Source: Trifolium pratense (lineage: Eukaryota > Streptophyta > Magnoliopsida > Fabales > Fabaceae). Taken from it: a stretch of DNA of 64,000 nucleotides. This document shows positions 12,075 to 24,219 of this stretch, one piece after another. Made by a program: the position numbers and the translations under genes. Positions within the stretch are counted from its first letter, which is position 1. Each line of letters starts with the position of its first letter. The notes beneath the pieces were generated by a model. It was not told the origin of the DNA. It did not search any database and worked only from the letters and a program-made list of their open reading frames with translations. The stretch lies in assembly GCF_020283565.1 (NCBI RefSeq), contig NC_060060.1, positions 41,540,001 through 41,604,000 of the forward strand, written 5' to 3'.

Positions 12075-12987
12075 AGAGGACACTGCATGTTGGTCAGCAA
12101 CCACATTTATCATTAACTTTGAGGTTGTAGAGTTTCATCAAACCGACAGAGTCCGTCTCCAATTTGGATTTCAACATCGGGATTTGATGGCGTTCCACAA
12201 ATCATGACTCGTTACCACAAAATAACAATGCGATCAGCAGTTCATGATTGGGCAGCCAAATTTATGGTCTATGTCCAACATTGGAATAATCGCCATAATT
12301 ATGTCCTCATTGGAGATCAAGTGGATGGTGTACCTATGCACTCAACGAAGTTCTTAAATACTTATACAAGAGTCAACATGCCATATCTCTCTTCCTATCA
12401 TTATTTATTTGATCCACGCCCACGTCCCGATGTGCAGCAACATACATTTATGCAACATACCATTTTACCAGACGCACCCTCATACAGCCAACAACATCAA
12501 CATACCGAGATCCCAGATCCACCATCTTATACCCCTCAACAACAACATACATCTCCCACACAACAACAACCATTTACCCAACAACAACCATTTACCGAAC
12601 AACAATATCCAATGTCTTTTAGTCAATCCAATTTTTTTACCCCATTGTCACTTACGCGGAATTTTTTCGACGACCAACAATTTGAATCACCGGGAACTCA
12701 ACGTTTCAATGAAAATTTAGAAAATGCTTACTACCCCGGTGATTCTATACAACCCCAACAAATCCCCCTAGATTTATCCTGGGGTTCTGCTGTACCGGAC
12801 GAGATGTTAAATTCAACGTAGGTTGCTGGTGAAAGTTCCTCGTGGTCTCAACGTCTTAGCAATTTGCTTGGCGTGGAAGAAACAAATCCAAACGAGGACA
12901 ACGAGGAAGAGCAATTATATGGACGAGGACATCCGAGGAATGCAGGTCCTCCACCTTGTGGCACCGGAGGACGACGTAGACATTGAA
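12075..12987 (+). pseudogene. Plant-mobile-domain C-terminal-like fragment, right arm (broken)
   Basis: The mirror copy of the left-arm reading frame. It is interrupted by a frameshift near 12180 (one frame ends AFHKS-stop, and the next opens at MTRYHKITMRSAVHDW). A TAG near 12820 replaces a Trp codon of the left arm (NSTWAAGESS becomes NST-stop). It also lacks a few of the CAA repeats. It is therefore more decayed than the left arm. Confidence 0.6.
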
Positions 12988-13835
12988 AATTTCAATGTTT
13001 TTATTGTAATAAATTATTTATATCATCGTTTTGTAATAATTTTTTTTTCATCAAATAAAAAAAATCAATTTATTTGTTCATCAAATAAATAAAAAAATTC
13101 AAACACTCTCTTTCTCTCCCTTCTCCCTCCCATGCCTGCGCATGCAACTGCGATCGCAAAAAACAAAAAAAATATTCCCGGGTGAAAAGCGACGGTCAGA
13201 ATGTCGCTATCCAAGAGGCAATGGCGACATTTGGAATGTCGCTACCCTTCCCCCCTGCTGCGTCGACAGACTTTGTCCCCTGCGAGGTGTATTACGGGAA
13301 ATAATTTTGAGAGGGGGTATTACGGGAAATAAGAGGGGGATAGGGGTATATTTTGGAATAAAAATCTACTAATGAATGTATTCACATGTGTCAGACACGG
13401 CGAAATGTTTGTTTGGTATCTAGATTCATCATAAAATGTTATAAGGTACTCAATTATTTTGCTCTAAACTAAAACTAACAAGATGTTGGTGTTGAATGGG
13501 AACAGGTGGGCACATAAATCCGGCGGTGACATTCGGTCTGTTTTTGGCTAGGAAGCTGTCTTTGACAAGAGCAGTGTTCTACATAATAATGCAGTGTCTT
13601 GGAGCTATATGCGGTGCTGGTGTAGTGAAGGGTTTTGAGGGTAATGCTCGTTTTGAGTTGTTCAAAGGTGGAGCAAATGTTGTGAATCCTGGTTACACCA
13701 AGGGTGATGGTCTTGGAGCTGAGATTGTTGGTACTTTTGTTCTTGTCTACACTGTCTTCTCTGCCACTGATGCCAAGAGAAACGCAAGGGATTCTCATGT
13801 TCCGGTATGATATTATATGTCTAAGTTATCTTATA

Positions 13836-13927
13836 CTCTCTCTGGTCTCTAATTAGACCAGATATATCAGTTATTCAATGAACCTGATAAAAGATTTTTT
13901 GCTTATTATATTTGGGACCTGAGGGAG
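13836..13927. mobile_element. Short Stowaway-like MITE in PIP1 intron 2
   Basis: CTCTCTCTGGTC...GGGACCTGAGGGAG is flanked by TA on each side. It is 92 bases and sits 31 bases after the exon 2 donor site. Confidence 0.5.
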
Positions 13928-14324
13928 TATGCTTCATTTTTGTGTTGGACTATAGAGTAATGTGATGTTTGTATTAATCTGTAGATTTTGGCACCTCTTC
14001 CAATTGGGTTTGCTGTGTTTTTGGTTCATTTGGCTACTATTCCCATAACTGGAACTGGTATTAACCCAGCTAGGAGTCTTGGTGCTGCCATAATATACAA
14101 CAGAGACCATGCTTGGGATGATCATGTATGTCCTTTCACTTCTTTATTATGACCTTTAGCAATGAAAAATCTTTTTTGTTTAGCTTAATGACTTATATAA
14201 TTGTTGAACTTTGTGGCAAATTAAACAGTGGATTTTCTGGGTTGGACCTTTCATTGGAGCTGCTCTTGCTGCTTTATATCACCAGATAGTGATCCGTGCA
14301 ATTCCTTTCAAGTCAAGGGGTTAA

Positions 14325-15294
14325 TTCATCCATCATCAATGCCATGTGTGATGTGTGCCTGTTTTGAATAATTTATTTATTGGGTGTCTTCTTGTCTATT
14401 TGGCCAAATCCTATGTATGTGTAAATTATGAACTACTATAAGTTACTACTTTATGTTAGGGAAGTGATCACTTGAATGGATTGTAGAGTGAAATGGAGAT
14501 TCTTTCATGTTTGTTCTTATTATGCTTCTTATATACCTAGTGCTTATTAATATTTTTTTCTTCTTTATTTCTTCAAAACCAGACTATTGAGTCTCACCTT
14601 AAACATCATCAAAGATTTCAATAAGCAATCATTATGACGTAGTCAAAGAGATGTAAAATTAATACCAAAAAAAGAGATGTAAAATTAAGCATCCTCACAA
14701 GTTAGCAATGTTATAATGAAAACGGAATATAGTCTTCAATAAGTGCACAGACGTCTAAAATGCTATGGTATATATAATGACTAAACGTTTCTTTTGCTTA
14801 CAATTGTGTATACTTATGGATAAAATCTGAGTAACAACAAATTCAAAATAATTTTTCTACATATTTAGAGTTTTTGTCAACCAAAAAAAAAGGAGATCTG
14901 GTGTGGCTTCTTTTATTATATTTGTGCAACACAGTCCTTCATATTATATCTTCTTTTCTAAATAACTTTCATTTTTCTCTATGAGCAAAAACTAGAATTT
15001 CCTTATATAAATTAGCATCTACATAATAATTAGTTAACATATAGAATATAGATAAAACATAATACACACAAAAATGAGCATTTAACATAAAACAATAGGA
15101 AAAATATATAAACTACTATTGATACAGAAGGATACATATTTCATCTCAGGGAGATAGAAACTACATACAAAAATTGTTCATACATGGACCTTTAGAGGTA
15201 ACAACGTAGGTGCACATCAAAAGAGATACAAATAACCGACTTTGACAAGCATCATGGAAATGATGTGAGCACATCATAGCTCTTTTAAGTTACA
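14325..15294. other. Intergenic, between the PIP1 and cyclin-L 3' ends
   Basis: Holds the two convergent 3' UTRs. The rest is AT-rich sequence in which I see no gene or clear repeat. Confidence 0.4.
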
Positions 15295-18200
15295 TCAATG
15301 ATGTCTATGCCGATCCTTCTCTCTTGACGAGTAAGACGAACTGTAGTAGTCACGGTCACGATCTGAAATACGAAAATGTGTTAAGGAGATGATAATACCA
15401 AAAGGGAAAAGCTAAAAAAATGCCAAACTCACAAAGACACATTGATTCATACCATGTGACGAATGGCGCCTTGATTTTTCTGAATGTCCTGCATCCAATA
15501 CAAAAACTAAATCATAACCTAAATACACAACAAAACAATAATCACAAATAAAATAAATAAATAAATAAATACCTGAATCCTTTGGTCTCTCCCTGGAACG
15601 ATGACCACGATCCTTGAGTTTGGCTCTCTCAAATTCCTCTCGCTCACGCTCTTTATCAGAATCCCTTCCCCGATCACGATCCCTGGATTTTAATCTGTCC
15701 CTCTCTCTGTCCCTGTCCCTGTGTAAGTCCCCACTGGCCTCCATTTTACGGTCTTGTTTGGACTTCAGTGCGTGTTCATCTTTTACATCTCTCTCGGCAG
15801 CCATGCCTTTGGATTCATCATCGGACTTCCTAGCATCGTTCAGCTTATCACTAGTTTGTTTTACCAAAGCAACCTTGCTACCACTCAAATCAATATCAGC
15901 TTCTCCTGCAGCTCCCTTTAGTGCTGACGTCTCAGTAGTAACCGGGGAGCTACTTTGTGGAGCATCCTACAGATTGGCAAAGATTTCAACTTTGTTTGAT
16001 AAAAACCATATGTATATGTTGATTGTCAATAATACAGGTTTCCAAAAGCAAACATGGTCTGATAACAGCCAAATGACACTAAATAATATTACACATCTAA
16101 GGCAGGTTAAATTAAAAAATTTGACTCACCCAAATAAGGGATGCAATTTCAAAGATAAAAATTGAAGAGTTTATAGTTGATGATTGAAAACATCAGTATA
16201 GTTTAAGGATGACATTATTTTTCATACATTTGCATACATAAAAAACAACTTATCACTATTCACTATTTCAACCACACAATATATTCTATAAAATATTATA
16301 TACCTCCCTTTAGAGGAGCACATTTTCAAAATATAAAGGGCATGATTGACCATTACCTTTGCAGTTGACTGAGACTTTGATTCCAATGATTTGTTGGAGA
16401 ATGTAAACGAATCCCACTCCTTGCAAATCGGTAAATATTGTGCCTTTGGAAGGCTATAAAGGTGAGCCAGAACCCTGCAGACTTCATCAATCCCGGACTT
16501 TTCGGCATCAAATGCCTTCCACCACGGTGGGTTCTCAGGAAGGGGTACTTGAAACCTACGGGCTGCAGCATACACAACGCCACAAGCCACAACCTCACTC
16601 TTAAATCTAACGCACAATGTAGTGCGCAAACTGCATAAAAAATATAGTTAAGTAGGCATATAACAGAAACATCCAGCACAACTTTCTAGTTAAAAAACAT
16701 CGAATACAAGTCATAACAAAAGACATGAGCACAAATTTTGGTCGGGCAATGAAATGTGTAAATAATTTGGCTATTCCACTACACTGTGATATGATCAGAT
16801 GTTTGTCATACAAGACTATAAGAAGCATCAAGTGTTGGCTAATAGCAACAAGTAAAACAGGTCCAACATCATAATAAGTTATTGAATGAGAAAAAAATAG
16901 AAGCATGAGATGGTGAAACCGTGTGTTTAAACTACACACAGACTACTATATAGGCTCTGAAGCAATAAACATAGAATCACAAGTACACGATAAAATTGGA
17001 GTCTTGATTTTTATTTCTTTGTTTTGACGCATACGGCAACGTAAAGCTGGGAGAGGCAAAAGTATTGGAACAGAAAACAAAGAGGAATCAAACTGGAGCA
17101 ACTCAGCACCACCGGAACCTCTACGATTTATTTTCTTTAATATTTTAGTTTATCGAATTAACTACGGATTATAATTATGCTATGTTGATCATGGCTATGT
17201 GTAACTAAATCTGTATACTCTTCAAAACATTCACGTATTTGACAACAACCACACGTTACAGGTTAAACAATATCACAAAAATGTCAAAGCTTAGTACCAT
17301 AATACAATCATACTTGCTGCCTAGCATGTGCAATATTCTTCAAAACATCAATTAATTTTTATAGTATCTTATGTTTTTCACGTTAACACTGTTCACAAAG
17401 GACGATGTTATATTATCAGGTTGTCAACAAAAATATCATGGAAAGATTTGTCAAGATTATTTTTTTTTTACTTCATTAAATGGTTAAGAGGATTAGTCCA
17501 TCACTTGACATTGTATGTTGTATCAAAACTGAAGACTATGACTTCATTAGAAGTAAACCTTAAAAAAATTAACAAAACAAAAGATACAGTCTAATTCAGG
17601 GATCTATTGGGAGTTGGGACTGAGAGAGTAATGAATCATGGGGCACGTATAGTATCAACTGGAGAATATACACAATAATAATAATAACAACAACAACAAG
17701 CAGAAACAACAAAAACATTAACAACAGCAACAATAATAATATCTACAACTATGTACCTATCGTTAGCCAGATTCCAAGCTTCTTGCCTCAATTCTGGAGG
17801 TGTTTCAAGGGTAGCAAGGTAATTCGAAATAAACTTGTGAGGATGTTCAACATGACAGATGAATCCCATTTCTTTCAAAATATGTCTCTCAGTTCTACTC
17901 AGCTCCATTTTTAAGTCGGCGTATTTCTGTTCAGCAAAAAAGAAAACAAAATCATTCAAATGACTATAAATTAATGAAATAATACTCATTGCATGTATGT
18001 GATAGAGCAGCAAAATGATTAAAGTAAAAAAAAATCAGAAAACAATTATTTTGAAATCATCCCAAAGAGACCGAGCTCTCAGACAAGATAATAAACATGA
18101 GCCAAGCTCCTCAAAGAAGAGAAACACACTTTCTCTGCCTAACTGCAACGGTCCCAACAGAAAACGGTTGATGAATGCCAATCCTACTACCCCTAATTGG

Positions 18201-18963
18201 TTCATCGGAATATCCTAACTAACTGCATATTATCTCCCTTCTGCTATTTCTTATTCTTACACTCATAAACCTTCCATATCATGGGCATGTCATTCTTTAA
18301 ACCCATTAAGGCAGGCGTCTGCTACGGACTCTGATCGTTTGGGCCTAAATCCATGAGTATATATCAGTATGTGCACTACAAAATTTAAAGGGGAAAAACG
18401 GGAGCTTTCCAACCTTGGAATACAAGTCTAAATGATCGATGGGCAAGTTCTCCCTCCTGCATTCCATCCTGTGAAAAATAATGAGTACTTGTCTGGCTTT
18501 TCTTGTGTTTTCCTCCAGTTTTGAAGCCAGCCACACGCAGCTTGCAGCAACTTTCTGCAGAAATAAATGCAATGAGCCTTTTGATTTATCATGCACAAGA
18601 GAGGAAAAAGAACAAATAATATATATATCAAGGCCGACCTTGACATTGAACCGTGCAAATGACTTCTTGCAATAGAAGCGATGAAATAGAACCTGCCCGG
18701 TGGCCATGACCGCTTGTGGTCTGCCACACAGTTAAGGTAACAAACTAAACTGAATGCAGATAATTAAATTGAAATTGAAAACAATAATACTAATTTTAAA
18801 AAAAAGGATACAATCTAAGCAAAATGCCACTTTCTTGGATGAGATCACAGCCATAGATTCTAAGGGTGGTTTCAGTAGCTTCATCTATGCCATCTTTTCT
18901 GGAGGGTGTATTCGTTAGCTGCTCATCCGTGAGGTAAAATGTATCGATCGCCGTGTAGATCAT
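15295..18963 (-). CDS. Cyclin-L (arginine/serine-rich cyclin)
   Basis: Eight exons on the minus strand (18812-18963, 18639-18720, 18414-18554, 17757-17926, 16357-16630, 15573-15966, 15453-15488, 15295-15362) join in frame to 438 residues. A cyclin box covers about residues 40-240 (QAVMATGQVLFHRFYCKKSF, VAASCVWLASKLEEN). The second fold reads LRTTLCVRFKSEVVACGVVY. The C-terminal 120 residues are an Arg/Asp/Ser-rich RS-like domain (HRDRDRERDRLKSRDRDRGR) ending DRHRHH. Length is close to plant CYCL1;1 (about 416). Cyclin L partners CDK11/CDKG-type kinases in nuclear speckles and affects pre-mRNA splicing; the Arabidopsis protein (MOS12) acts in immune-receptor splicing. A leader intron is likely (donor-like site near 19292). 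Intron 6 (84 bases) is open in frame. Confidence 0.93.
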
Positions 18964-19446
18964 CTCTTTTAAGCTCCCTTAACCTTAACACAATCATAAT
19001 AAAGCTTCATCAAATTTCAAAAACAAAACCTATAATTTCAATGAATAATGCCATTCTACACAAGAGAACAATCAGTGTTCAAATCTATACAAGATAAAAT
19101 TGTGACTACTTTCAAATTCATATCAACATGCAAATTTTTAAACAATTTAGAAGTTGAATAATTAACGAAACAGGGTTTTAGGTTAAAATTGAATTCAGAT
19201 ACAATCACTGTGAACAAATTAAGAGGAACGCAAATCGCTACAGAGAGGTAACGAAATAAATAAAAATAAATGAAAAAATAAGGAAAAAAAACCTGGTAAG
19301 CTTTTCCGTCTGTTTCTGACGGCCGGCGAACAATTCCGGCGACTCTTCTCGGCTAGTTGAGTTCGGTGCGACTCTTCTCGGCTGAATCTTGTTGTTTTTT
19401 TATTATTTGTTTTTTGTGTTGAAAGTTCTGTTGATTTTTAATCGTA
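18964..19446 (-). promoter_or_regulatory. Cyclin-L leader and promoter region
   Basis: A CTTACCAG|GTTTTT donor-like site (reverse strand, near 19292) suggests a non-coding first exon at about 19293-19390, which is GC-richer than its surroundings. The nested transposon at 19447 begins just upstream, so little native promoter remains between them. Confidence 0.4.
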
Positions 19447-21626
19447 GGAGGGTGTATTGAATTGAGATTTTATAAGATAATTTTGGCAAAAAAAGTCTTG
19501 AAGATTTTATGAGATTTTGTTCGACTATATTGATTTTGTGAGATTTTAAAGATTTTTTTACAAAGACTTTTTTACAATCAAGATTTTTAACACATGATTT
19601 GAATGTATTTTGAGAGATTTTTTCAAAAAACTTTTTTACAATCAAGATTTCATAACACTTTATATATTAAGAAACTTTTGTATATTAGGAAAATTTTAAA
19701 AGAATCAATAAATTTTAATAAAAGAAATTATATTTTTTTTGGAATCCAAATTTTTTTTAAAAAAACCTTACATATTTTTACGTATATGTTTCTTCTTTGA
19801 GTAATCAGTCAATTTAGTCCCTAAACTATCACTCTCCCACCAACTTGGTCCCTAAACTATTAAAACCAACTAAAAAGTCCCTAAACTATATTCACATCCT
19901 TCAATTTAGTCCCTAAACTATTAAAACCAACTAAAAGGTCCCTAAACTATATTCACATCCTTCAATTTAGTCCCTCGGTTAACTTTTCCGTTAAGAGACT
20001 GTTAGTAGTCCATAAACTATAAAAAATACTTCAATTTAGTCCCTAAACTATCTTTAAAAACAACAAAATAGTAACAACACTGCTAAATCATTACTGCTAA
20101 ATCAAATTCATTTTTAACATAATTCATTACTGCTAAATCATCCTTTGTCTCGTTCACTACCTAGTAACAACTAACAACACAAATTCGTTCACTACCTGGT
20201 AACAACACAAATTCATTACTGCTAAACCAAATGAAACATTACTGCTAAATCAACAAAAACCAAAAAACAAACTTAACCATAATTTAAACCATAAACCATA
20301 ATCTTCATTACATAAATCAACTAAACCATAATCCATCAAATTCATTACATAAGTCAACAAATTCATTATCCATCAAAAGAACTAACTAAATCACAATCCA
20401 TAGTTAACTAAAGAACAATATTAATCATAAACCATAATTTCATTACTAGAAAACTAGCATGCATCATTACAAAAAACCAAATATTATAAGCAACAATAAA
20501 AAAAAAAGCACTAAGTAGAAGGTCCTTCATTGCGTGATCCTCGGCTTAATCCTGGAGTTGGCATGAAAAACGTACCTTAAAACAACGACGACAACCGGAA
20601 TTGGAGCGTATAGGTGGCGCTAGGGTTTTCAGATTGAGATGATTTGAGAGAGTTGATCGAGAAGAGAGATATAAGCGTAAAAGTAGCTTTTGGATTTTAG
20701 GATTTTAAAGAACAATTAAAGGAAAATATAACGGAGGACTAAATTAATGGATGAAAAATAGTTTAGGGACTAAATTGAAGGATGTGAATATAGTTTAGGG
20801 ACCTTTTAGTTGGTTTTAATAGTTTAGGGACTAAGTTGGTGAGAGAGTGATAGTTTAGGGACTAAATTGACTGATTACTCTTCTTTTTTTTTTTTTTTGG
20901 TACATTTTTACGTATATGCTTCTAATCACCAATAAAAGGGTTATCACCACCACCACCATTGATGGAAAATAGAACCAGATGAATGAGTGACGAAAAAAAT
21001 TTGTTTGCCGTTGTAATTAATCAAAACTTTGTAAAAAAGATGTAGAATTTGTTAAAATATTTTTTTGCAAAAAAACATATTTGATAGGTAAAGAAGAAGA
21101 AGAAAACCAGTATAATGATGATGAAAGTAAAAAGTCTTGAAGAGTTTGAAAAATTCTCAAGGCTTTTGGGGAGATTGTTGAAAAAGTGGACAAAGAAAAG
21201 AAGAAAAAACCGGGTGCAGTGATGATGAACTGTGAAAGTAATAAAGGAGAAGAAGAAGAAATTTTACACAGATGAAAGTAAAAAAGTCTTGGAGAGTTCA
21301 AAAAAGTCTCGAGGCTTTTGGTGAGATTGTTAAAAAAGTCTGTCAAGTGTATTTTCAACTAAAAAGTCTCTCAAAATCCATTCCAAACAAGAATCCATCA
21401 AAATCGGTAGACTTTTGAATACCAATGGACATTTTAAAAGTAGGAACAAATCTCAATTGAATACCAACGGATTTTGTTGCCCTGAAAAAAAAAATCTTAT
21501 TTGTCTTGATTGAATACCACAAGATTTATTTAACTTTTTTAAAAGTCTTGATCGAATACCTCAAGATTTTTTTGTCATAAAAAAGTCCTTTAAAATCCTA
21601 TGAAATCTCAATTCAATACACCCCCC
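19447..21626. mobile_element. Inverted-repeat element with GGGTGTATTGAATTGAGATTT ends
   Basis: The left end GGAGGGTGTATTGAATTGAG matches the reverse complement of the right end (GGGGGTGTATTGAATTGAG). 'gta' flanks both sides. Both arms contain several degenerate copies of 'aaagtcttga.gatttt'. The right arm also has a direct repeat of about 110 bases (about 21112-21205 and 21270-21350). The end style recalls PIF/Harbinger-type MITEs, but the class is uncertain. A second element is nested inside (19799-20880). Confidence 0.65.
19799..20880. mobile_element. Nested inverted-repeat element ('tttagtccctaaacta' family)
   Basis: Starts GAGTAATCAGTCAATTTAGT and ends with its reverse complement. The arms of about 100-200 bases are made of TTTAGTCCCTAAACTAT repeats. 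Flanking 9-mers TTCTTCTTT and TTCTTTTTT agree at 8 of 9 positions, suggesting a Mutator-type insertion, but they are low-complexity. The interior has 'cattactgctaaatca' repeats and a GC-richer block at 20530-20640 that could be captured host DNA. Confidence 0.7.
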
Positions 21627-21815
21627 GTAGTGTTTATTTTTTTACTTTAGTTAATTAATGAAAATAATGATAATGGGCTTTTCAAATGGAATTAGATTGG
21701 GCTTGTGACATTAGAATTGGATTGGGCTTGTGACATGTTTAGTCCATAAAGTGCAACTTGTCAAATTTACATAAATACCCTTAATTTTTGAAAGAAAAAA
21801 AAAAGGAAAAATAAT

Positions 21816-21887
21816 TGCCCTCACGCAGGATCGAACTACGGACCTCCAGTTTACAAGACTGGCGCTCTACCACTGAGCTATAAGGGC
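21816..21887 (-). tRNA. tRNA-Thr (anticodon TGT)
   Basis: The minus strand reads GCCCTTATAGCTCAGTGGTAG and onward. The acceptor stem GCCCTTA pairs with TGAGGGC. The D arm is GCTCAGTGGTAGAGC, the anticodon stem-loop CCAGT-CTTGTAA-ACTGG (anticodon TGT) and the T arm has GTTCGATCC. 72 nt including the discriminator A. A-box and B-box are intact. T runs follow within about 10 bases on the minus strand as a Pol III stop. Probably functional, nuclear. Confidence 0.93.
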
Positions 21888-24219
21888 AACTTGTTTTAAT
21901 AGGCAATACGAAATTTAGATATTGAATTCACGCCACTTGGTTTTAGCGATGGACAATACTCCATTCGTGGAAAAACAATAAATTTCATTTTTATCTGTGT
22001 GATTGATTATCTTTAATCAGATTGCTAGAAAAGGCTTTGGTTGGATTAAACAACAGGATAGCTTTGAGCTTTCATAATAAGCACTCATTGAAGCTGTTTC
22101 AGTATCCATCTTTGCTGGGCTGGGCTGTGCTGTGCTGTGCACTTGTGCTGGTCAAAAGTGGTGTTAATTTGGAATCATTTTATGGCTCATAATATATGAT
22201 AAATTATAATATTAACATTATTTTATTTACAGTCCATTAAGTGCATTATTCCCCCTTTACCTTTAGTAGCAACTTATTTATTTTGGACATCTTACCGTTT
22301 TTGACCATTTCAAGTCACGCTTTAAATGTTCAATCATATGTGTGATAAATGTGCGCCAAGAGCCCATCATCATAGATTCGTATAGTAGTATAAAATATAT
22401 GTTATGGACATATATTTATAAATTATAATTGATCAATCTTCACCTTCTTGACCGGTTTTCTATGTTGAGTTAGGCGCCAACTCAAATTTTAAGACCAGTT
22501 GCAAAATATCCATCTCCTTTTCCTCTAAAGTAGGTGATGATTATACAATAAGAATTGTGCAGAAACGATGCAAAGCTTGATAAGGACTATGAAAATGGAT
22601 ATATTATTATCAAAGATAAACTTTACAATAAGAGACATCTCTTTGTTGTTTAAGAAGAGAATATGTAAAAGCAGTCTTGTGTCCTGGTATAGTCATCTAT
22701 ATAGTATCTTTTAAGATTATGGTTTCTTTTTTCATTTAACAATATAAAGGAAATTCTTTCATTTTTTACATGAATATGTTGCAAGTGTGTCTTTGTGATT
22801 TTTTTTATAGTTAGTTGCTAATTACTAATTAGTGTCATTATTATGAAGTTTTTTTGACAAAGAGTGTCATTATGAAGTTATTAGCCAAAATATACTAATT
22901 TTCGTGTTTCTTTTGGTTTTTTTACGTATTTATTTCATTTGAAGTAATCTTATTTAAAGTGTATCAGATATTAGACGTAAGTATTTTTTTAAGTGACTCG
23001 AATTTTGATCCGCCCATATAAATATTGTAGAGTCTATAACCATTTCACTGGACTCATGAACTCGAGGTGATTTATTTCTCATGCTTTATTATCAACTAGT
23101 CTTATGAAATTTGATATTGTAGAAGGATTTCTAGTTAGAGTAAGATTACTATTACTTAATAAAAGAGTGGAAGTATCAGCTTAAAAAAATGGCAGAAAGG
23201 TAAAATTCTTTGACTTTCATATTTCAACAAGATTATTAATTAAGTGCCATTATAGAACGATAAGATTTAAAATTGTGTGTTTTGAAATTGAAGCCAAGTT
23301 AATTTATAGGTAGCCTACTAGTATTAGTACTTTAATATTGATATTGTTCATTGTTGTGTGCTAAATAATGAAGGATTTGACAACAACAAAAAAGTGTAAA
23401 CTTCACAAACCACTGATTAACCGTCCTTTATCCTTGGAATTTATTTGACCAACTTTGATTGGAAAATAAAATACAAGTTCCACTCAACAAAATTATGCAA
23501 CAATACTATATTTGCCACTTCACTAGTAAAAACAAATGATTACTTTTAGTTAATAATTTTTTTTTTGGTCTTTGCTATTTTGTATTTAAAAACAAACACA
23601 TAGGACTTGAATATTATTTGGTCCAGATACAAAAGGCTATTGATTTAAGATGAAAAAAAGTTACATGATTATGGAAGAGGATACATGGTTATATACACTG
23701 AACTAATGAAACTAATGAAATACAAGTAAGCAAAAGGCAGATTCCAACAACCCAACTTATGTTTATGTTTGACTATCCAGATTAATATGTATATCGACTT
23801 TATTCACTGAACTGAATAATATTAACTAATATTGAAAAGTCTTTTTGTTTTTCTTTTGGCTGACTGAATTGATGTGTCCAAATATTGAACTAAATACATC
23901 AATTTCTTTTTGATATTTTTGCTTACTGTATATTTGAGATGAATAAGCAATAATAAATTTTCATATTAACTTTTGTAATCTACCTCGGTACGCCTTGTGC
24001 TGGGAAGACTGTTTGTGTTAATATATTCCATTTTAGTTTCTTCAAATTTTTTTTTTTTCACATTGTTGTTGTGATCTTAACTAATAGAGGAGCTCGTCAT
24101 TTAACCCTTCAATAAGATCAACCTAAAAAAAACCATCAGTAATATCAACACCATATTGATTATTCAATTACTCAACAGTTTAATATAAGATTCAATGTTG
24201 ATTCAAAAAAATATAAAAT
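21888..24219. other. AT-rich intergenic, no gene seen
   Basis: I see no coding region or well-bounded repeat. A short GGGCTGTGCTGTGC run lies at 22120-22140. Confidence 0.4.

Larger units (their letters stand above)
10627..13366. mobile_element. Palindromic Mutator-like element carrying two inverted copies of a plant-mobile-domain gene fragment
   Basis: A 2740-bp near-palindrome with its centre near 12029 and almost no loop. Termini are GATTTTTTCCCCAAAATAT and its approximate reverse complement. The exact 9-bp target duplication TACTAATGA lies at 10618-10626 and 13367-13375. Each arm carries the same gene fragment pointing outward from the centre. The left arm has an open frame (minus, 11063-11980) and the right arm a broken one. 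The encoded start (SATTFINFEVVEFHQTDRVR) resembles the C-terminal part of plant mobile domain (MAIN-like / 'phosphatase 7 long form'-like) proteins known in plant transposons. No transposase is visible, so it is probably non-autonomous. Confidence 0.85.
9653..14324 (+). pseudogene. PIP1-type plasma-membrane aquaporin with an in-frame stop at codon 57
   Basis: Exons 9653-9980, 13506-13804, 13985-14125 and 14229-14324 join in frame to 287 residues, the normal PIP1 length. The protein has the PIP1 start ([17 protein letters not shown]), both aquaporin pore motifs ([10 protein letters not shown] and GINPARSLG), [14 protein letters not shown] and the IPFKS tail. PIP1 proteins carry water and small solutes across the plasma membrane, as tetramers often paired with PIP2. 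Codon 57 is TAG at 9821-9823, where PIP1 proteins have Glu (AEF). GAG to TAG is a single change, and no other disablement is seen. The first in-frame ATG after the stop (9869) would lose the first membrane helix. Intron 1 holds about 3 kb of transposons, and intron 2 a small MITE. A recent pseudogene, or a sequence error. Confidence 0.85.

Noticed and set aside
15614..16165. Plus-strand Ser/Arg/Leu-rich open frame of 183 codons
   Set aside because: It is the antisense shadow of the cyclin-L RS-domain exon; the composition mirrors the repeated codons.
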